Shown here piece by piece: positions 44,331 through 55,609 of a stretch of 64,000 bases of DNA. The stretch is taken from positions 372,001 to 436,000 of the forward strand of contig JADQAV010000026.1 in NCBI GenBank assembly GCA_019775845.1, given 5' to 3'. The first letter of the stretch is position 1, and each line of letters starts with the position of its first letter. The notes below the pieces were generated by a model. It searched no databases, was not told the origin of the DNA, and worked only from the letters and a program-made list of their open reading frames with translations. This DNA comes from Myrmaecium sp. VS I D KN 1 (Eukaryota > Ascomycota > Dothideomycetes > Valsariales > Valsariaceae). Both the position numbers and the translations under genes were made by a program.

Positions 44331-46364
44331 TCACAATTGCGAGAGCCCCCCGAGCCCCATCTTCTTCCCCCTCCGCTCCCTCTCCTCCCGAAACCCGCTC
44401 AACCACCGCTCGACCTCCGCCCGGCCATACCCTTCCCCCGGTCGGGCCCGCTTGACGATCTCGCCGTGGACGTCGACGAGATCCACGCCATCCGAGCCGA
44501 CGGAGTTCCACAGCTCGGTCACGCCGCTGCCCTGCAGCCAGCGGAGGAAGCCGCTCACCTCCTTCTTCCATGTCGCCGCCCCGTACCGCTGCCGCATGCG
44601 TATATAGTAGCCCTGACACCGCTGCACCCAGGCCGACTGCGCGAGCCCGTGCATCTCCCCGTCCAGGGCGAGCTGGGCGAAGCTCGGTCGCGCGGCCGCC
44701 CGCTCCACTGTCAACCCCGCCTCGTCCGCGAATTGGGCCCAGAACCAGAGGTCCAAGGCTGGGAACGCATACCGGACCGTCGCCACCGAGGGGATCACCG
44801 ATGTCAGCGTGTCCTGCCGGTTCGCGGCCGTGGAGTGGGCGGGGCAGCTGCCGTTGTCGTCGTCGTCACCGTTGTCGTCTTGTTCTACCGCCCCTGCGTT
44901 GCTGTCCTTCTTGACATGGTTGCAATTGTCACTGGCGACCTTCGCTTTCTTCCTGGAAGATCGTCGGCCGCTTCCTGGAGGACATCGTCTCTTCTTCGTG
45001 CTCGATTCGACATGGCCACGTTCCGTGCGATGATCGTCGCATAGGTACAGGCTGATGAACTCCTTGGCCGCGACGAGGGTCGGGGTCATTGCGGCGGAAC
45101 CAAGCAGCTTCAGGTAGCGCAGTGCGCGCCGCTTAGACTTGAACGTGCTGCACAGACCGATCACGCACACCTTCGTCTCCAAGGGGAGCTCCTGCGCCAG
45201 GTGAGTAAAGGCGTCGAGGTAGGCGGCGCTGAGGGCTATGCCGGAGGGCTGGTGGTCGCCGTCGTTGTGGTTCGGCTGCACGGCCGACGACCGCCGCATC
45301 GCCTGGTGGTCGTTGGCGGCCACGATGTGAGATTCGAAAAAGTCTTCCGTGGCGTCGATGGCCGTGGTGAGGCTAAGATCCTCTCCGTCGGTCTGGCCAC
45401 TTGAACGGAGACGGGAGGTTGCTGCCGCGGTGGCTTGCTGGTAGGCAGCGGCGAAGCTGGCGACTTCGGCGGCTGTCAAGAGCGGCGGAGACAACGGGGC
45501 GCTTGACGACTCGACGACTTCCTTGCGAGGTGCCTTGATGGGTGCGTGGTCCGGTACGCCAGCGGCCGAGGCAAACGCATCGGTCGGGCTCGGTGACGAG
45601 CCGGTGGCCACACGTATCGTATCCAGCAAGCCTATGTCCTCTGGTGAGGGTTCTTCGTCCACAACCCGGTCGCCGAGGTCATTGCGGGCGTCCTCAGGTA
45701 TCGCGTTCAGTAAGTTTGGGATGCTTAGCTTTTGGATCTTCTCTCCATAGTCGCAGTCCATGGGGTCAGCAACGGTGTTTTCAGTGCCATAATGTCCGGA
45801 GGCTGGGAGGTGAGTGACTCTCGGAAGGTTGCCGTAGACCGTGACCCAGGGATCCGCTCGTGACGGCGGGAAGGTTGTTGAGCGAACGTCGGCCTGCTGC
45901 AATGGCACCCATTGCCTGTATGTCCGGACCTCGTCCGGCTGGGTGAACTGGACACCTTGGCGGAGAGGGTCATCAAAGTGGTCAAGACCGTAGCCGTCCT
46001 TGTCATAGGTCATGTCGATATCGGAACAGGCACCGCTGCACTTCTGCGGGACGTTCGGCACGGTGTGTGTGGTCGCATCTGTCCTTTCCAAAAGGCAAAC
46101 AACATCGTCGGAGAACCCACTCATGAACCGACCATTCCGGTCACGCTGCTGCACACCGCGACCGTAAGACGGCGGGGGCGGTGGTGGTGCTGATGACAGC
46201 AGTGGCCTCGTTATCTCCATCAAGTCATGCTCCAGCGTGGTCGTAGGCATGTACTGCACGGACGGCCACTCGAGCGGAACCCTTTCGAGGACAGACGTGA
46301 TGGAAGGGAGAGATGAGGACGGATGCGGACGGTGTCCGTCCCGAACCTTATTCATCTCCACCAT
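44331..46364 (-). CDS. Hypothetical protein, 677 residues, possibly nuclear
   Basis: Not recognised. Single uninterrupted frame; start ATG at 46364 (MVEMNKVRDGHRPHPSSSLP). The N-terminal ~450 residues are mixed and partly disordered. A stretch ALSAAYLDAFTHLAQELPLE... FKSKRRALRYLKLLGSAAMT appears ordered. Next is a strongly basic KKRRCPPGSGRRSSRKKAKV (bipartite NLS-like) followed by an acidic DDNGDDDDNGS run. The C-terminal ~160 residues look folded (ALDLWFWAQFADEAGLTVER, CQGYYIRMRQRYGAATWKKE, VSGFLRWLQGSG). No signal peptide or membrane segment. Length, codon use and lack of stops support a real gene. It may be lineage restricted. Confidence 0.65.
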   Translation of the reverse strand: MVEMNKVRDGHRPHPSSSLPSITSVLERVPLEWPSVQYMPTTTLEHDLMEITRPLLSSAPPPPPPSYGRGVQQRDRNGRFMSGFSDDVVCLLERTDATTHTVPNVPQKCSGACSDIDMTYDKDGYGLDHFDDPLRQGVQFTQPDEVRTYRQWVPLQQADVRSTTFPPSRADPWVTVYGNLPRVTHLPASGHYGTENTVADPMDCDYGEKIQKLSIPNLLNAIPEDARNDLGDRVVDEEPSPEDIGLLDTIRVATGSSPSPTDAFASAAGVPDHAPIKAPRKEVVESSSAPLSPPLLTAAEVASFAAAYQQATAAATSRLRSSGQTDGEDLSLTTAIDATEDFFESHIVAANDHQAMRRSSAVQPNHNDGDHQPSGIALSAAYLDAFTHLAQELPLETKVCVIGLCSTFKSKRRALRYLKLLGSAAMTPTLVAAKEFISLYLCDDHRTERGHVESSTKKRRCPPGSGRRSSRKKAKVASDNCNHVKKDSNAGAVEQDDNGDDDDNGSCPAHSTAANRQDTLTSVIPSVATVRYAFPALDLWFWAQFADEAGLTVERAAARPSFAQLALDGEMHGLAQSAWVQRCQGYYIRMRQRYGAATWKKEVSGFLRWLQGSGVTELWNSVGSDGVDLVDVHGEIVKRARPGEGYGRAEVERWLSGFREERERRGKKMGLGGLSQL

Positions 46365-47955
46365 CGAGAAGAGACCGGGAGGAAGAGGGGAAAGCTTGCT
46401 TAACTGGCCGACCGATGGAAGAAGAGGGTCAGGAGGCCGTGGGTGATGCGTTGTGTTGTTTTGTGTGGTATATGTGGGTGTATTGCAATGTGTGTGTATG
46501 AGAGTTTAGTGTAAGGAAGTGGGAGGAAGGGAGCGGAGGGCATGCGTCCTTATGTCTACGCGGAGGCGCGCGAGGGAGAAATCAAGCTCGCCGGAGTCCC
46601 AGCGGGGGGTGCCGAGCAAATACAGCCGTAGGTAAGGATCCCAACAGGAAGCCGACTAAACCTTGAGTAGAGGGATACAGTAGATGCCGCAAAAGATCAA
46701 AACCATATTCCTTCCTTTCTTCTTTTTCCTATTCTTCTCCTTAGTCTTCCTCTTCCTCTTCTGGTCGGGAAGTCCATGAACCGAAACCAAACGGAAAGAT
46801 CAAGGGGGCTGATTCATATGTGTAAGCATAAGTGTGTGTGATTGGGTTCGCGTGTACGTCTGAGTAAGTGATGGCATAAGTACGGCGGGAGAGAAGAGAG
46901 AGAGAGAGGAGAGAGAGGAGAAGTAGAAGGGTATGGACGTATGTAAGGATGACGAGAGAGGAGAAGAGGAGAAGAAGAGAGAGAGAAAGAGGGTACCGTG
47001 TGAAGGTGAAGGACGGCGAGGTGCACCTTCCGCACGTGGTGCATAGTACCTAAACGCACCCACAGCCCGCAAACGCCCAAAACGCAGCCATTATCATCAG
47101 TACTGTCCTGTCCATATCGGCATCGGCATCGAGCAATCGTCGCCTGCCAACCCCCCCAACCCAAACAAGAAGAGCAATGACAAAGGAAACCCAAGAACCC
47201 AAGAAAGCATACGGTATGCATACGAAAAACCAAAAGCCCAACAACGACAACGACAGCAGCAGCAGCAAACAACCAACCAACCAACCGATCAAGCGTCAAG
47301 TATAAGGAGACCCACCCTAGGAAGACAAAGGAACGCAACGCAACGCAACGGAACGAAGCAATACAGAAAGCAGGATGTCTTAAGTGCATCAACAACGACA
47401 TCAACAACAACATCATCAACCACCACCACCATCATCACTCTCTTTCTGCGACCAAAAGCACAACCCACCTCTCAACCTCATAACATCTCATCCTCTCACC
47501 CTCATAACATCTCACCCTCTCACCCTCTCACCCTCACAACACCTCACCCTCTCAACCTCCCCACACCACCTCCGCTCCTGACGATCAAAACCGTCCGCCC
47601 AGCAGCTAAACAACTAACCATATACATGGCCTCAGGCACCCCTATGAACAAAAGTCAAACCATCCCCAAGTATGATGATGTAAGCAAGGACAAAAGACTC
47701 CAGTCCCCATGCCATCCCGTACTCGGAACATAACATGAAAGTACCTACCTAATCGGATTACAACGAGAAAACACCGCGCGGGTCACGCTTGCTCCAGGCA
47801 AACCATTCCCCACCCCCCCAGCAGCGTTTTTCTCATGATCTTTTTTTTTTAATCATCATCATCAACAAAAGACCGACCGGCATGCCCGCCCATACAATAC
47901 AAGCAAGACATTGCAAGGCAAGGTACGGAGGAACGGGCCACGGACCACAGACCGC
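46365..47955. other. Intergenic: orphan promoter and clr-1 3' flank
   Basis: No gene supported in 1.6 kb. A purine-rich (GAGA) stretch lies at ~46885-46995. A degenerate CTCTCACCCTCATAACAT minisatellite lies at ~47470-47560. The rest is A/C-rich low complexity. Confidence 0.45.
47470..47560. repeat. Degenerate CTCACCCTCATAACAT minisatellite
   Basis: Irregular tandem copies of CTCTCACCCTCATAACAT-like units, pyrimidine-rich on the plus strand. Confidence 0.75.
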
Positions 47956-50477
47956 TCAAGGCGTATGGCGCGAGCCCCACAAGATCGAATCCATCAGCGC
48001 GTACGGCGACTGCTCCGTATCCAAGCCGATGAGCGGGGACTGCGTCACGAAGGTGGTGTCGTCGAAGTTGAGCGCGCCGTTGATGTACTCGAGGTTCTCC
48101 GCCATGGTCGGCGACGGCTTGATGTCCCCGCCCTCGCCGTTGCGTCCCGACCGCACGTCCTGCAGCGTGAGCAGCTTCTGCAGCGCCGTGATGGACCGCG
48201 TGATCGGCGCCGACCGCTCGGCCGGGTCCACCGTGGACGTGATGTCGGAGAGCACCGCGATGAGGCTCCCCAGCAGCGTGTGCGCCCGCTCGTTCCGCGA
48301 GGGCTCGCCGAGGATGCCCAGGAGCAGCGCGGAGCTCAAGGCACGGTGGAGCGCGGCCCATGACCGCGATGCGAACACTGTCACGTTAGCCAAGCCGAGG
48401 AAAGCCTCGACTGTATTTGTGAGGGAATCGATACAGGTTTTCCTCAAGGTTTTTGAGAGGTCTAGATGAGATGTGCTCGGACTGATCGCGGGGCGGCACA
48501 GTTCGGACATGATGTACGAGACGTGCAGATACAGCGCCCAATGCTCCAGCTGGTCGCGCACGGAACGGCATCGTCGCGAGTCTCGGAGGTAGTCTGCCGC
48601 ATCGATCATGATGTCCTGCAGTTCATTCCGATGCTCTGTAATCCTCAAAAGCGCCTCATGAGATGCCTGCGGTTTCGACCGCTCTCGCACGATGGCCATG
48701 CCAACATGGCATACCCGGTACATCGACTCCTCATAAGACCTCGTCCCGGGCGCAGCGTTGGGGGTAAGTGGCACATCATGATCAGACGTGACCGCCGAAG
48801 AAGCGCGATCGTACGTGATAGAGATGAGAGCATCCTGCCAAAGGACCGCCCACCATACCTTGGTCCGGATGTTCTTCGTCTGCGGATCCGTCGTCGGCGG
48901 GCATGGTTTGTGAAGGCCGAGACTTTGCGCCAAGCGGAACGTAAGGCCCAGAAGTGACCACGCCACCCCGGCGTTCATGTTGTTAGATATCACGTTGCCG
49001 AGGATCAAGAGCGTCTGTATCGTTTCGAGAGTAGCCTGCGATAAGAAGTTCGTAAACCGTAGACATTCAAAGCTGCAGCAAACATAGACTTGGGCGGTCA
49101 ACTCGCGTTCCTTCCGCGGGATGTTTGAGCACTGGCACCCGGACGCCAGCGTAGCGAACAGCAGGCCGATCCACTGGATGTTCTTGCCGTAGATCATCTC
49201 CTCCGTGACCGTGAACTCGCTCTGCCCGTTCGACTGCGCGCTGGCGCGGTTGATGAGGAACATGAGCAGATCCGACTCGAACTGCTCCGCATCGGCGAGC
49301 GCGGGGTAGACGACGTGCGACGTCTCCCGGAAAAAGCGGAAGTAGTTCAGGCACTCGTTGTCCACGGGCAGGGCGTTGGCCAGTTCGTTTGCGCGCGCGA
49401 GCGAGCCATGAGGTAAGCCCCACAGGTCCACGAAGGGATAGGTAGCGCTGTCGTTGTCCAAGCCGAAGATGGGGAGGATGTTCTTCTTGCCGAGGACCTC
49501 TTGCACGCCGGGGAACTGGTCGTTCGGTTGGTCCAGAGCCATCAGGAGGGCCGGTACGGAGCTGGCGCCGAGGTGGACCGTCTGACCGGTGTTGTTCCGT
49601 GCGTGGATGCCCTGGGACTGCAGGTGACCAGAGTTGTGCTCGCCATACTGCGCGGGCGCGCTGGCGGGCGTGTTGTTGTACGTCACGGGCGTGGAGGGGG
49701 TCGTGTATATCTGATGCGTGGTATGATGTGGCGAGTCGGACACCGTTCGGACGGTTCCTCTCAGATCCGCGAGGGCCTTCTCCGCGTTGTGCAGTTTCGA
49801 GCAGATGCGATCCCAGTCCTCGCGGGAGATGGTGACGGTCCCGCCTGCGTGCGCGCCGTTGGTGGTGCCGTTGGTAGCTGTGTGGAGGCGCTTGGCCGGT
49901 GGATGCGTTTCCGCTGGTGGGTGATATGTACAGAGCTCGGGATGCTCGCGCACTTGCGGAGTGTCAGGGCAGAGCTTCATGGATGGATCGACAGCGTCAA
50001 TGGCGCATCATTGCACTTACCGACACAGGTCTTACACGGCACTGATTGATCGCACTTGACTTTGCGTTGCCGGCACGGGTAGCATGCCTGTCCAGAGGAA
50101 GTGAGTCAGCGGAAGTTGGGGCGATCCGACACCAGACGGAAGCAGACAGCGAAACAAGGCAGGGCAGTGGTGCGCGAGGGACGGAAGCGATTGGAAAAGA
50201 AGGTGATGGGCGTAGGAGCCTGATACAGAGCGGTGCAGAGCTGCGCTGATGATAATGATGACGACAACAACGACGAAAGCTCACGGCGGGAGGACTGCAT
50301 GCGCGCTCCGCTCGGGAACCGCAGCGGCGGGACCGAAGGTGGTGAACTGACCTTGTACTCACGCGCCTTGCGCTTCCGGCGCAAGATCTCATCGACGTCC
50401 GACCGAGGGGTGTCCTGCGAAAAGGACAGGCCGTTATTCGCGGCAGCCGCGGCCGCGTCCGAGTGGTGGGCGTCCAT
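47956..50477 (-). CDS. clr-1: Zn2Cys6 regulator of cellulase genes, CLR-1/ClrA type
   Basis: Fungal zinc-cluster transcription factor. Exons: 50352-50477, 50021-50087, 47956-49952; 729 residues. Exon 1 ends in DVDEILRRKRKAREYK; exon 2 encodes ACYPCRQRKVKCDQSVPCKT and CV; exon 3 resumes at REHPELCTYHPP. Together these complete six zinc-cluster cysteines (CxxCx6C...CxxCx6C). The middle-homology (Fungal_trans) domain follows: LPIFGLDNDSATYPFVDLWG, YFRFFRETSHVVYPALADAE, NIQWIGLLFATLASGCQCSN and VYVCCSFECLRFTNFLSQAT, then LGLHKPC. The cluster and its flanks match CLR-1 of Neurospora and ClrA of Aspergillus, required for cellulase induction. GH6 and GH131 genes in the same window are plausible targets. 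The first intron is long (264 nt). The paralogue assignment is from memory of the DNA-binding region. Confidence 0.85.
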
Positions 50478-52720
50478 GGCTGCGGGGAGAGGAGAGTGCC
50501 GGAGGAGAGGGGAAGGAGGGACGCCGTAGGGAAAACGGATGGAGATCTCTCTGACAAAAATCGGACGGGTCCCCTCCGTCTCTTTGCCAACGGGAAGGGC
50601 CAAGGCCGGCCGGCGATCACCTCAACGCGCGCTTTCCGCCCGGAGCGGAGAGGGGGGAAGAGAGAGAGAGAGGAGAACGAGCGAATGCCGGGGTCGGTGG
50701 TCGAGTGTTGCTGAGGCGCGGAGTGGCGAGCGAGAACAGACAGCAGCAGGCCGGACTGGGAAGCACCAGCTGGCTAATGATGGGACGGACCGGAGGGGGG
50801 GGACGTCGGGTATATGGGGTAGGATGGTAGGGAAGCGAGGTCAGAGATGATGGGGGGGAGGAGGGCGGTGGAGTTCAGCGGAAGCGAAGGGGAAGGATGA
50901 GGGAGGAAACGCAGCCGTCAAGGAAAAAGAGTACAAGAGAGAAGATGAGTAAACTAAAGTGAGTAAAGTTGAGATGAATTTTTTTCCTCCGTGAGTCCTT
51001 TTGGGAGGGGACCTTGAACTCAGTCGGGCAAGGTTCATGCGCATCCCACCATCCTCCCCAACGACCACCCTATTTTCTCTCCTTTTGAAAGACGATGCCC
51101 TCGGTTTGCCTTTCCCCCCCCCCCCCCCCCGACGAGGCGACGGGCACTATTGGGATGGGGAATGGACGCCATGCGCGAGGTTCGCTAGGCATGTTTTAGG
51201 CCCGGAACCCGCTACCTAGGTACTAATGTAAAGAAATCACCTAGCGGAAACTCCTATCCCATAGGTAGAAAGTATTTACCTCACCCCGGATAGCTCCCAC
51301 ACTGCCCGACTCGGTCATTTTTACGGTACGAGCTTCTTCACACCGCGGGAGACTGCAGTGGATGGCGGCGCAGACAGGCGGACAAGGAAAGCGGTGGCAC
51401 TCTGGCACTCCCGAGGTCCTCAGATCCTGTCGGGTTTGCCGGGGCGGAAGTCGAAAGGGCGTGCAGTGCAGGCGAGAAGAAGGGGGCGGGCGGGCACGCA
51501 CGTCAATGAACAACGCCCGCGGATATGGATAGGCCGCCGTGGCCAGCCCAGCCCAACCCAATCGGCGGGCCCCACCGCCATCGCCCGCCCATCGCCCATC
51601 GCCCGCCATTGTCGTCGCATCGAGGCTTTTTTCTTCTTTGTTTTTGCCCCGGCGATCTGCCGGCGCCCTGCCTTGCGCGGGTCTCTCACATTGGAGTAAC
51701 TATGGATAGATTCTACCCAGGCATACTTTCAGAGGTAGAGCGGTATATCGCGCACACCCTCTCTATTTCAGGGGAGGGAGGAGCCTACAATAAAACCCAT
51801 CGAGCAGCACATGTCCTTCATCTATTACTGTTCTCCCACACGAACTATCCTCTCCGCGGGCTAAGAAAAGCGCAGCCATTTAGGGTAGTTATAGCCGTTG
51901 GCCTTGTTCACTATGGACTCGGCAGCCTAGACCCTTTCCTTATATAATCACTCAGTCAACTTTCTTTCATTGAGAGAAAACCTACCTACTGTATTATATA
52001 ATCTTCACTACTAAGTTTTAGGGACCGAAGTCCAGAACTTCCTTCGTCGAGCTCCACAGCTCTGTTTTGGAGCAGGCCAGTGAGGCTGAGCGAAATGGGT
52101 GAGAACTACTACAACTCCTTCCGCGGGTATTGATCACGACTACAGATAGACGGGCTCCGATTAGGGATGTACTCCATATACCTTACATACGATCGAGATC
52201 GAAGACCGCATGGACACCGTGGTAGGGAGAGATGGGAGGGATAGGTGGATCGTAAGTAGTAGGCTTTTCTTCCTATCATACTAATTGCATTGTTTTCTCT
52301 CGTTCTTTTTGCATCTTCCTCCTCTGTGATTTTGATGAGAGAATGTTGTTCATGTCGGAAAAAGAGACGCCCCTTTCAAGGCCGGTCGATGCTATTTTAC
52401 CCTTTCCTTTTCGTCTCTTTGCTCAGAGCGGTTGGTACCTTATGTATACATGAAAGCACGCACCCACAATGGTCATGTCCCTCCACTGTCGTCCTTCAGT
52501 AGTTGCGCAACCCTTTTTCATATGCCGTCTGCCAGTCTTCATTCTCCCATTTCAGCGCTTGTCGATTCCACCAATTCATTGTTTGCCTTCTTTCTCCTTC
52601 GAAGCTTTGCGGGAACCTGTCGAGACGGGCGAATACCTAAAGAAGAAAAGGAAGAGAGAGAACAGAAGACCGAGTTAGCACATTCCGCTGCGGCATTCGA
52701 AAGAACAAGACTTGTACGTC
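50478..52720. other. Intergenic: clr-1 promoter and orphan 3' flank
   Basis: No gene supported in 2.2 kb. A C17 run lies at 51114-51130. The stretch ~51700-52270 is somewhat richer in TpA than its flanks and may be an old, mildly mutated repeat, but nothing in it is recognisable. Confidence 0.4.
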
Positions 52721-53608
52721 TCAGTAACCAAAACCGTAAGACTGCTCGTGCGGCGTGGCGTACCAACCGAGCACCACCTGGGCCGCCCGACCCGTGGGCA
52801 CCATCTTCAACCACTCTTTCGAGAGCCGGCGGAGGCCGGTCGCCTTGTCCTCCTCGTACCGCACCTCCTTCGCGTGGAAGCTCTCGATGAGATCCTCGAC
52901 GCCGGTGGGCAGCTTGCTCATCGGCCGGAGCGCGATCCAGTCCGTGTAGCCGACCATGTAGCTCTGGCCGGCCTTGTCGGAGCGCGGGTCGACCGGTGTC
53001 TGGCCCGCGGGGGCACGCAGGTTGGCCTCAAGCTTCGCAACGAGATCGCGGTGGAATGGGCCGGCGATGTCGACTTCGCGGACGTTGCGCAGCTGCAGCA
53101 GGTTCCGGATGAACTCCTTCTCGAGCGCGGTAACGATGGCGGCGGGGGGAAGCTTGCGCGTTGTGGCCATCTTGCAGGCGAAGAAGGCGTGGCAGTCGTC
53201 GTTGAGCCACTGGCTGTACGTCGGCGTGGATAGGATGAACGTTTCCTGCGTGAAGAGGTAGCAGTCAACACACTCGAGACGCACGCAGTCGAGACGGGTA
53301 CTGTGCTGCTTGACCGCCTGCACGAGCATTGTAAGCGCGTCGTCCATGAAGTCGTCGTACTGCGCCGCGCTGAGGAGCAGGTGGATCTTGCGGATGCGCG
53401 ACGTGATCGCCGGGTCGGCGAGTTTGCCCATAACCTCGAAGCAGTCACTCACGTCTCGGACACGCACGACGTATCCATCGCCGAAGCGATCAAAGACGCT
53501 GGCAACCTCGTCCTTCTGCTGCGGCTCGGCATCCGGCAACAGCGGCGGCGATGAAGGGACACTTGAGAGAGGCGACGATACGTCGGACAAGTCAGAGTGC
53601 GAGTCCAT
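52721..53608 (-). CDS. Hypothetical protein, 295 residues
   Basis: Not recognised. Single-exon frame with ATG at 53608 (MDSHSDLSDVSSPLSSVPSS). The Ser/Pro-rich N-terminus of ~35 residues is followed by an apparently globular domain: VFDRFGDGYVVRVRDVSDCF, IRKIHLLLSAAQYDDFMDDA, LDCVRLECVDCYLFTQETFI, IRNLLQLRNVREVDIAG and SYMVGYTDWIALRP. Alternating Leu/Val/Arg spacing in LDCVRLECVD and VREVDIAG recalls leucine-rich-repeat-like strands of fungal F-box-associated proteins, but no F-box is visible. No signal peptide. High GC and an uninterrupted frame support coding. Confidence 0.65.
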   Translation of the reverse strand: MDSHSDLSDVSSPLSSVPSSPPLLPDAEPQQKDEVASVFDRFGDGYVVRVRDVSDCFEVMGKLADPAITSRIRKIHLLLSAAQYDDFMDDALTMLVQAVKQHSTRLDCVRLECVDCYLFTQETFILSTPTYSQWLNDDCHAFFACKMATTRKLPPAAIVTALEKEFIRNLLQLRNVREVDIAGPFHRDLVAKLEANLRAPAGQTPVDPRSDKAGQSYMVGYTDWIALRPMSKLPTGVEDLIESFHAKEVRYEEDKATGLRRLSKEWLKMVPTGRAAQVVLGWYATPHEQSYGFGY

Positions 53609-53916
53609 GTTTTCCGTGCAATATTATCTGTGGTCGGAAAGTGTGTGGGTTAAGAAAGCGGTTGGGAGCTGCGCGCTGTTTTATACGGTCAGAGATCGCA
53701 TGTAGGCCATGTCACAAGCGTGCAGAACCAGCTGTCTGTTACCGTTTTCCTTGTGACTGTAGCTTGACGAACGGACGACGATGACAGAACGATTAAACGA
53801 TTGACATATGGGTATCAAAGTGAAGGAACGAGCGGTACAACGACTGGAAGAGAAAAAAAATGATGACAATGCAACCCACGAATCCCCTAAACGATGCTTT
53901 TCGTAGCGATCAAGGC
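53609..53916. other. Short intergenic spacer
   Basis: 308 bp between two minus-strand genes; it must hold the upstream gene's terminator and the orphan's promoter. TTTTATAC near 53678-53685 is only a weak TATA candidate in plus orientation. Confidence 0.4.
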
Positions 53917-55609
53917 TCATGCCTTCGATGCGTTGCCACGGGAAGACTGATAGTCGCCGTGCACCTTTTCATAAGCCCTCCACCATATCGCCAGGTTGGC
54001 GGCGACCAGCAAATCTAGCATTTTAATCCCTTCGCTCTCAATGATGAGTTTTCCAAGTTTCGCTTGTTTCCCACCTAATCCACCCCCAGCGAATTCCTGA
54101 CCCAAAGACAAGTCAAGTCGATCCGCTCCATTGTTCACCTCGGAAGACTCGCCTGCGCCCGAAAACAATGATTCCGATCTTCCTACTAAGGGCCTACGAA
54201 GATGCGTGCTGGGGAGATTGAAACGCAGCTCACTTACTGTTACTTTAGGGGACACGAACGCGCCGTTGCTGTTCGGCAAGATGTGTTTGCACTACACTCT
54301 ACTTAGCAAGATCTCGCAGCCATAATGATAACAGCCAGCGCCATACCTTCAGAGAACCACTTGCGCCACCGGTATTGAATTCACAGCGACCATTCCATGG
54401 ACTGAGGAAGACATAGCCGCGAAAATGCGAGCTTCTCCTCTCAGACGGCCCAGCGAAAGAGACCGGGCGTGGATCCCGTGCGAGGGGCAGATTCCTGCTG
54501 AGCATGTGGAGGTCCAGGCTGCTCCTTGGGGATTTCGATGGACTGGAAGTGGAGTCAAATGAGCCAGAATGGTCCCTGCGGTGAGAGGGTCGACTCATGC
54601 CTTCCGTCCAGATACGTCGGCGGAATACGCCATCCCTTTGAGGATGACCTGGCGGACCAGCAGTATCATGCGGTGCAAGATCCTCGTTGTGAAGGAACTT
54701 TGAGTAGCCCGGGTTGTGTATCTCCAAGTGCAGAGGAGTCAAGGAGCTTTTGCTCTTGCGCGGGGACGTGTTATCTCGGATGCTTGCAGAGGATACTTCC
54801 AGCATTGGGAAGTCTTTGATTTTGGCAATGTTCCACTGAGCCCCAGAGCCAGGGTCCCGGCGGATCAGCGTCAATGAAGTGCCAGCGTCGTCCTGGCTTG
54901 GTAATCCTGGCGCCAAAGAAGATGAAGAGCCAGGTCTGCCATTGACTGGGGCGCGATGTGGAGGGACCGGTGGCGGCCCTGGCCCGCCAGGCCTTTCATT
55001 CTCCGTGGGGAGAGCCGCCTCTGCTGAATGAACTCTCGAATGATACACTTGCTGCGTTGCAGTTGGCTTGCGACTCAGTCGAGGCTGCATGACATTATTG
55101 CGTTGCTCGATGTTTACTCTTTCGCTCAGTAATCCCGATCCGACCGGCTTACGACCGGCAGAACCTGTAGACATGCTCTTAGACCTGGAAACTGTGTCTG
55201 GCGGTAATGGCTTCCGGTGCACAAGTGGCCTTGGTGGTTGCACGTTCCCTGGCTGAAGCATGCGTTCGTTGCTTTCCAAGGGAACATGCGCTGTTTCCAG
55301 TAGATGGACATCATCTGGGTGGTCGAAATGAAGATAATATAGTGAACTGTGTACGTCTTCCGCCGTCACAACTTTATCTCTTGGTTTGAGCGGTGTAAGA
55401 AATACATCTATTTGATTCTTAGAACACAAAAGATTCGGACCGTTTGGGGAAGTGTCATCTGAGATCCTACCTCTGCTCCCCGGGACACGGGCGATGTATA
55501 AGACCAACGGTTCAAGCTCGACATGGGTGGGATTTCGAGGATACTGAGGAGGATTTGCAGCGAGAGTCGTGATAGAAGACAGTGACCTTGCAGGAACGAC
55601 GGCCGCCAT
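53917..55609 (-). CDS. Conserved fungal protein of unknown function
   Basis: Two exons: 54347-55609 and 53917-54291, with a 55-nt intron; 545 residues. The N-terminus (MAAVVPARSLSSITTLAANP, then VELEPLVLYIARVPGSRG and KNQIDVFLTPLKPRDKVVTA) belongs to a family of unnamed proteins that I recall from many filamentous ascomycetes. The middle is disordered, Pro/Ser/Arg rich. Later conserved pieces are SLTLIRRDPGSGAQWNIAKI, HLEIHNPGYSKFL and GYVFLSPWNGRCEFNTGGAS. After the splice come KCKHILPNSNGAF and VSELRFNLPS. The C-terminal helix with WWRAYEKVHGDYQ ends the protein. No membrane segment is clear. The gene is divergent from rrp14. Confidence 0.75.

Noticed and set aside
51700-52270. Possible transposon fragment between clr-1 and the next gene
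   Set aside because: Slight TpA excess only; no frame, terminal repeat or recognisable motif.
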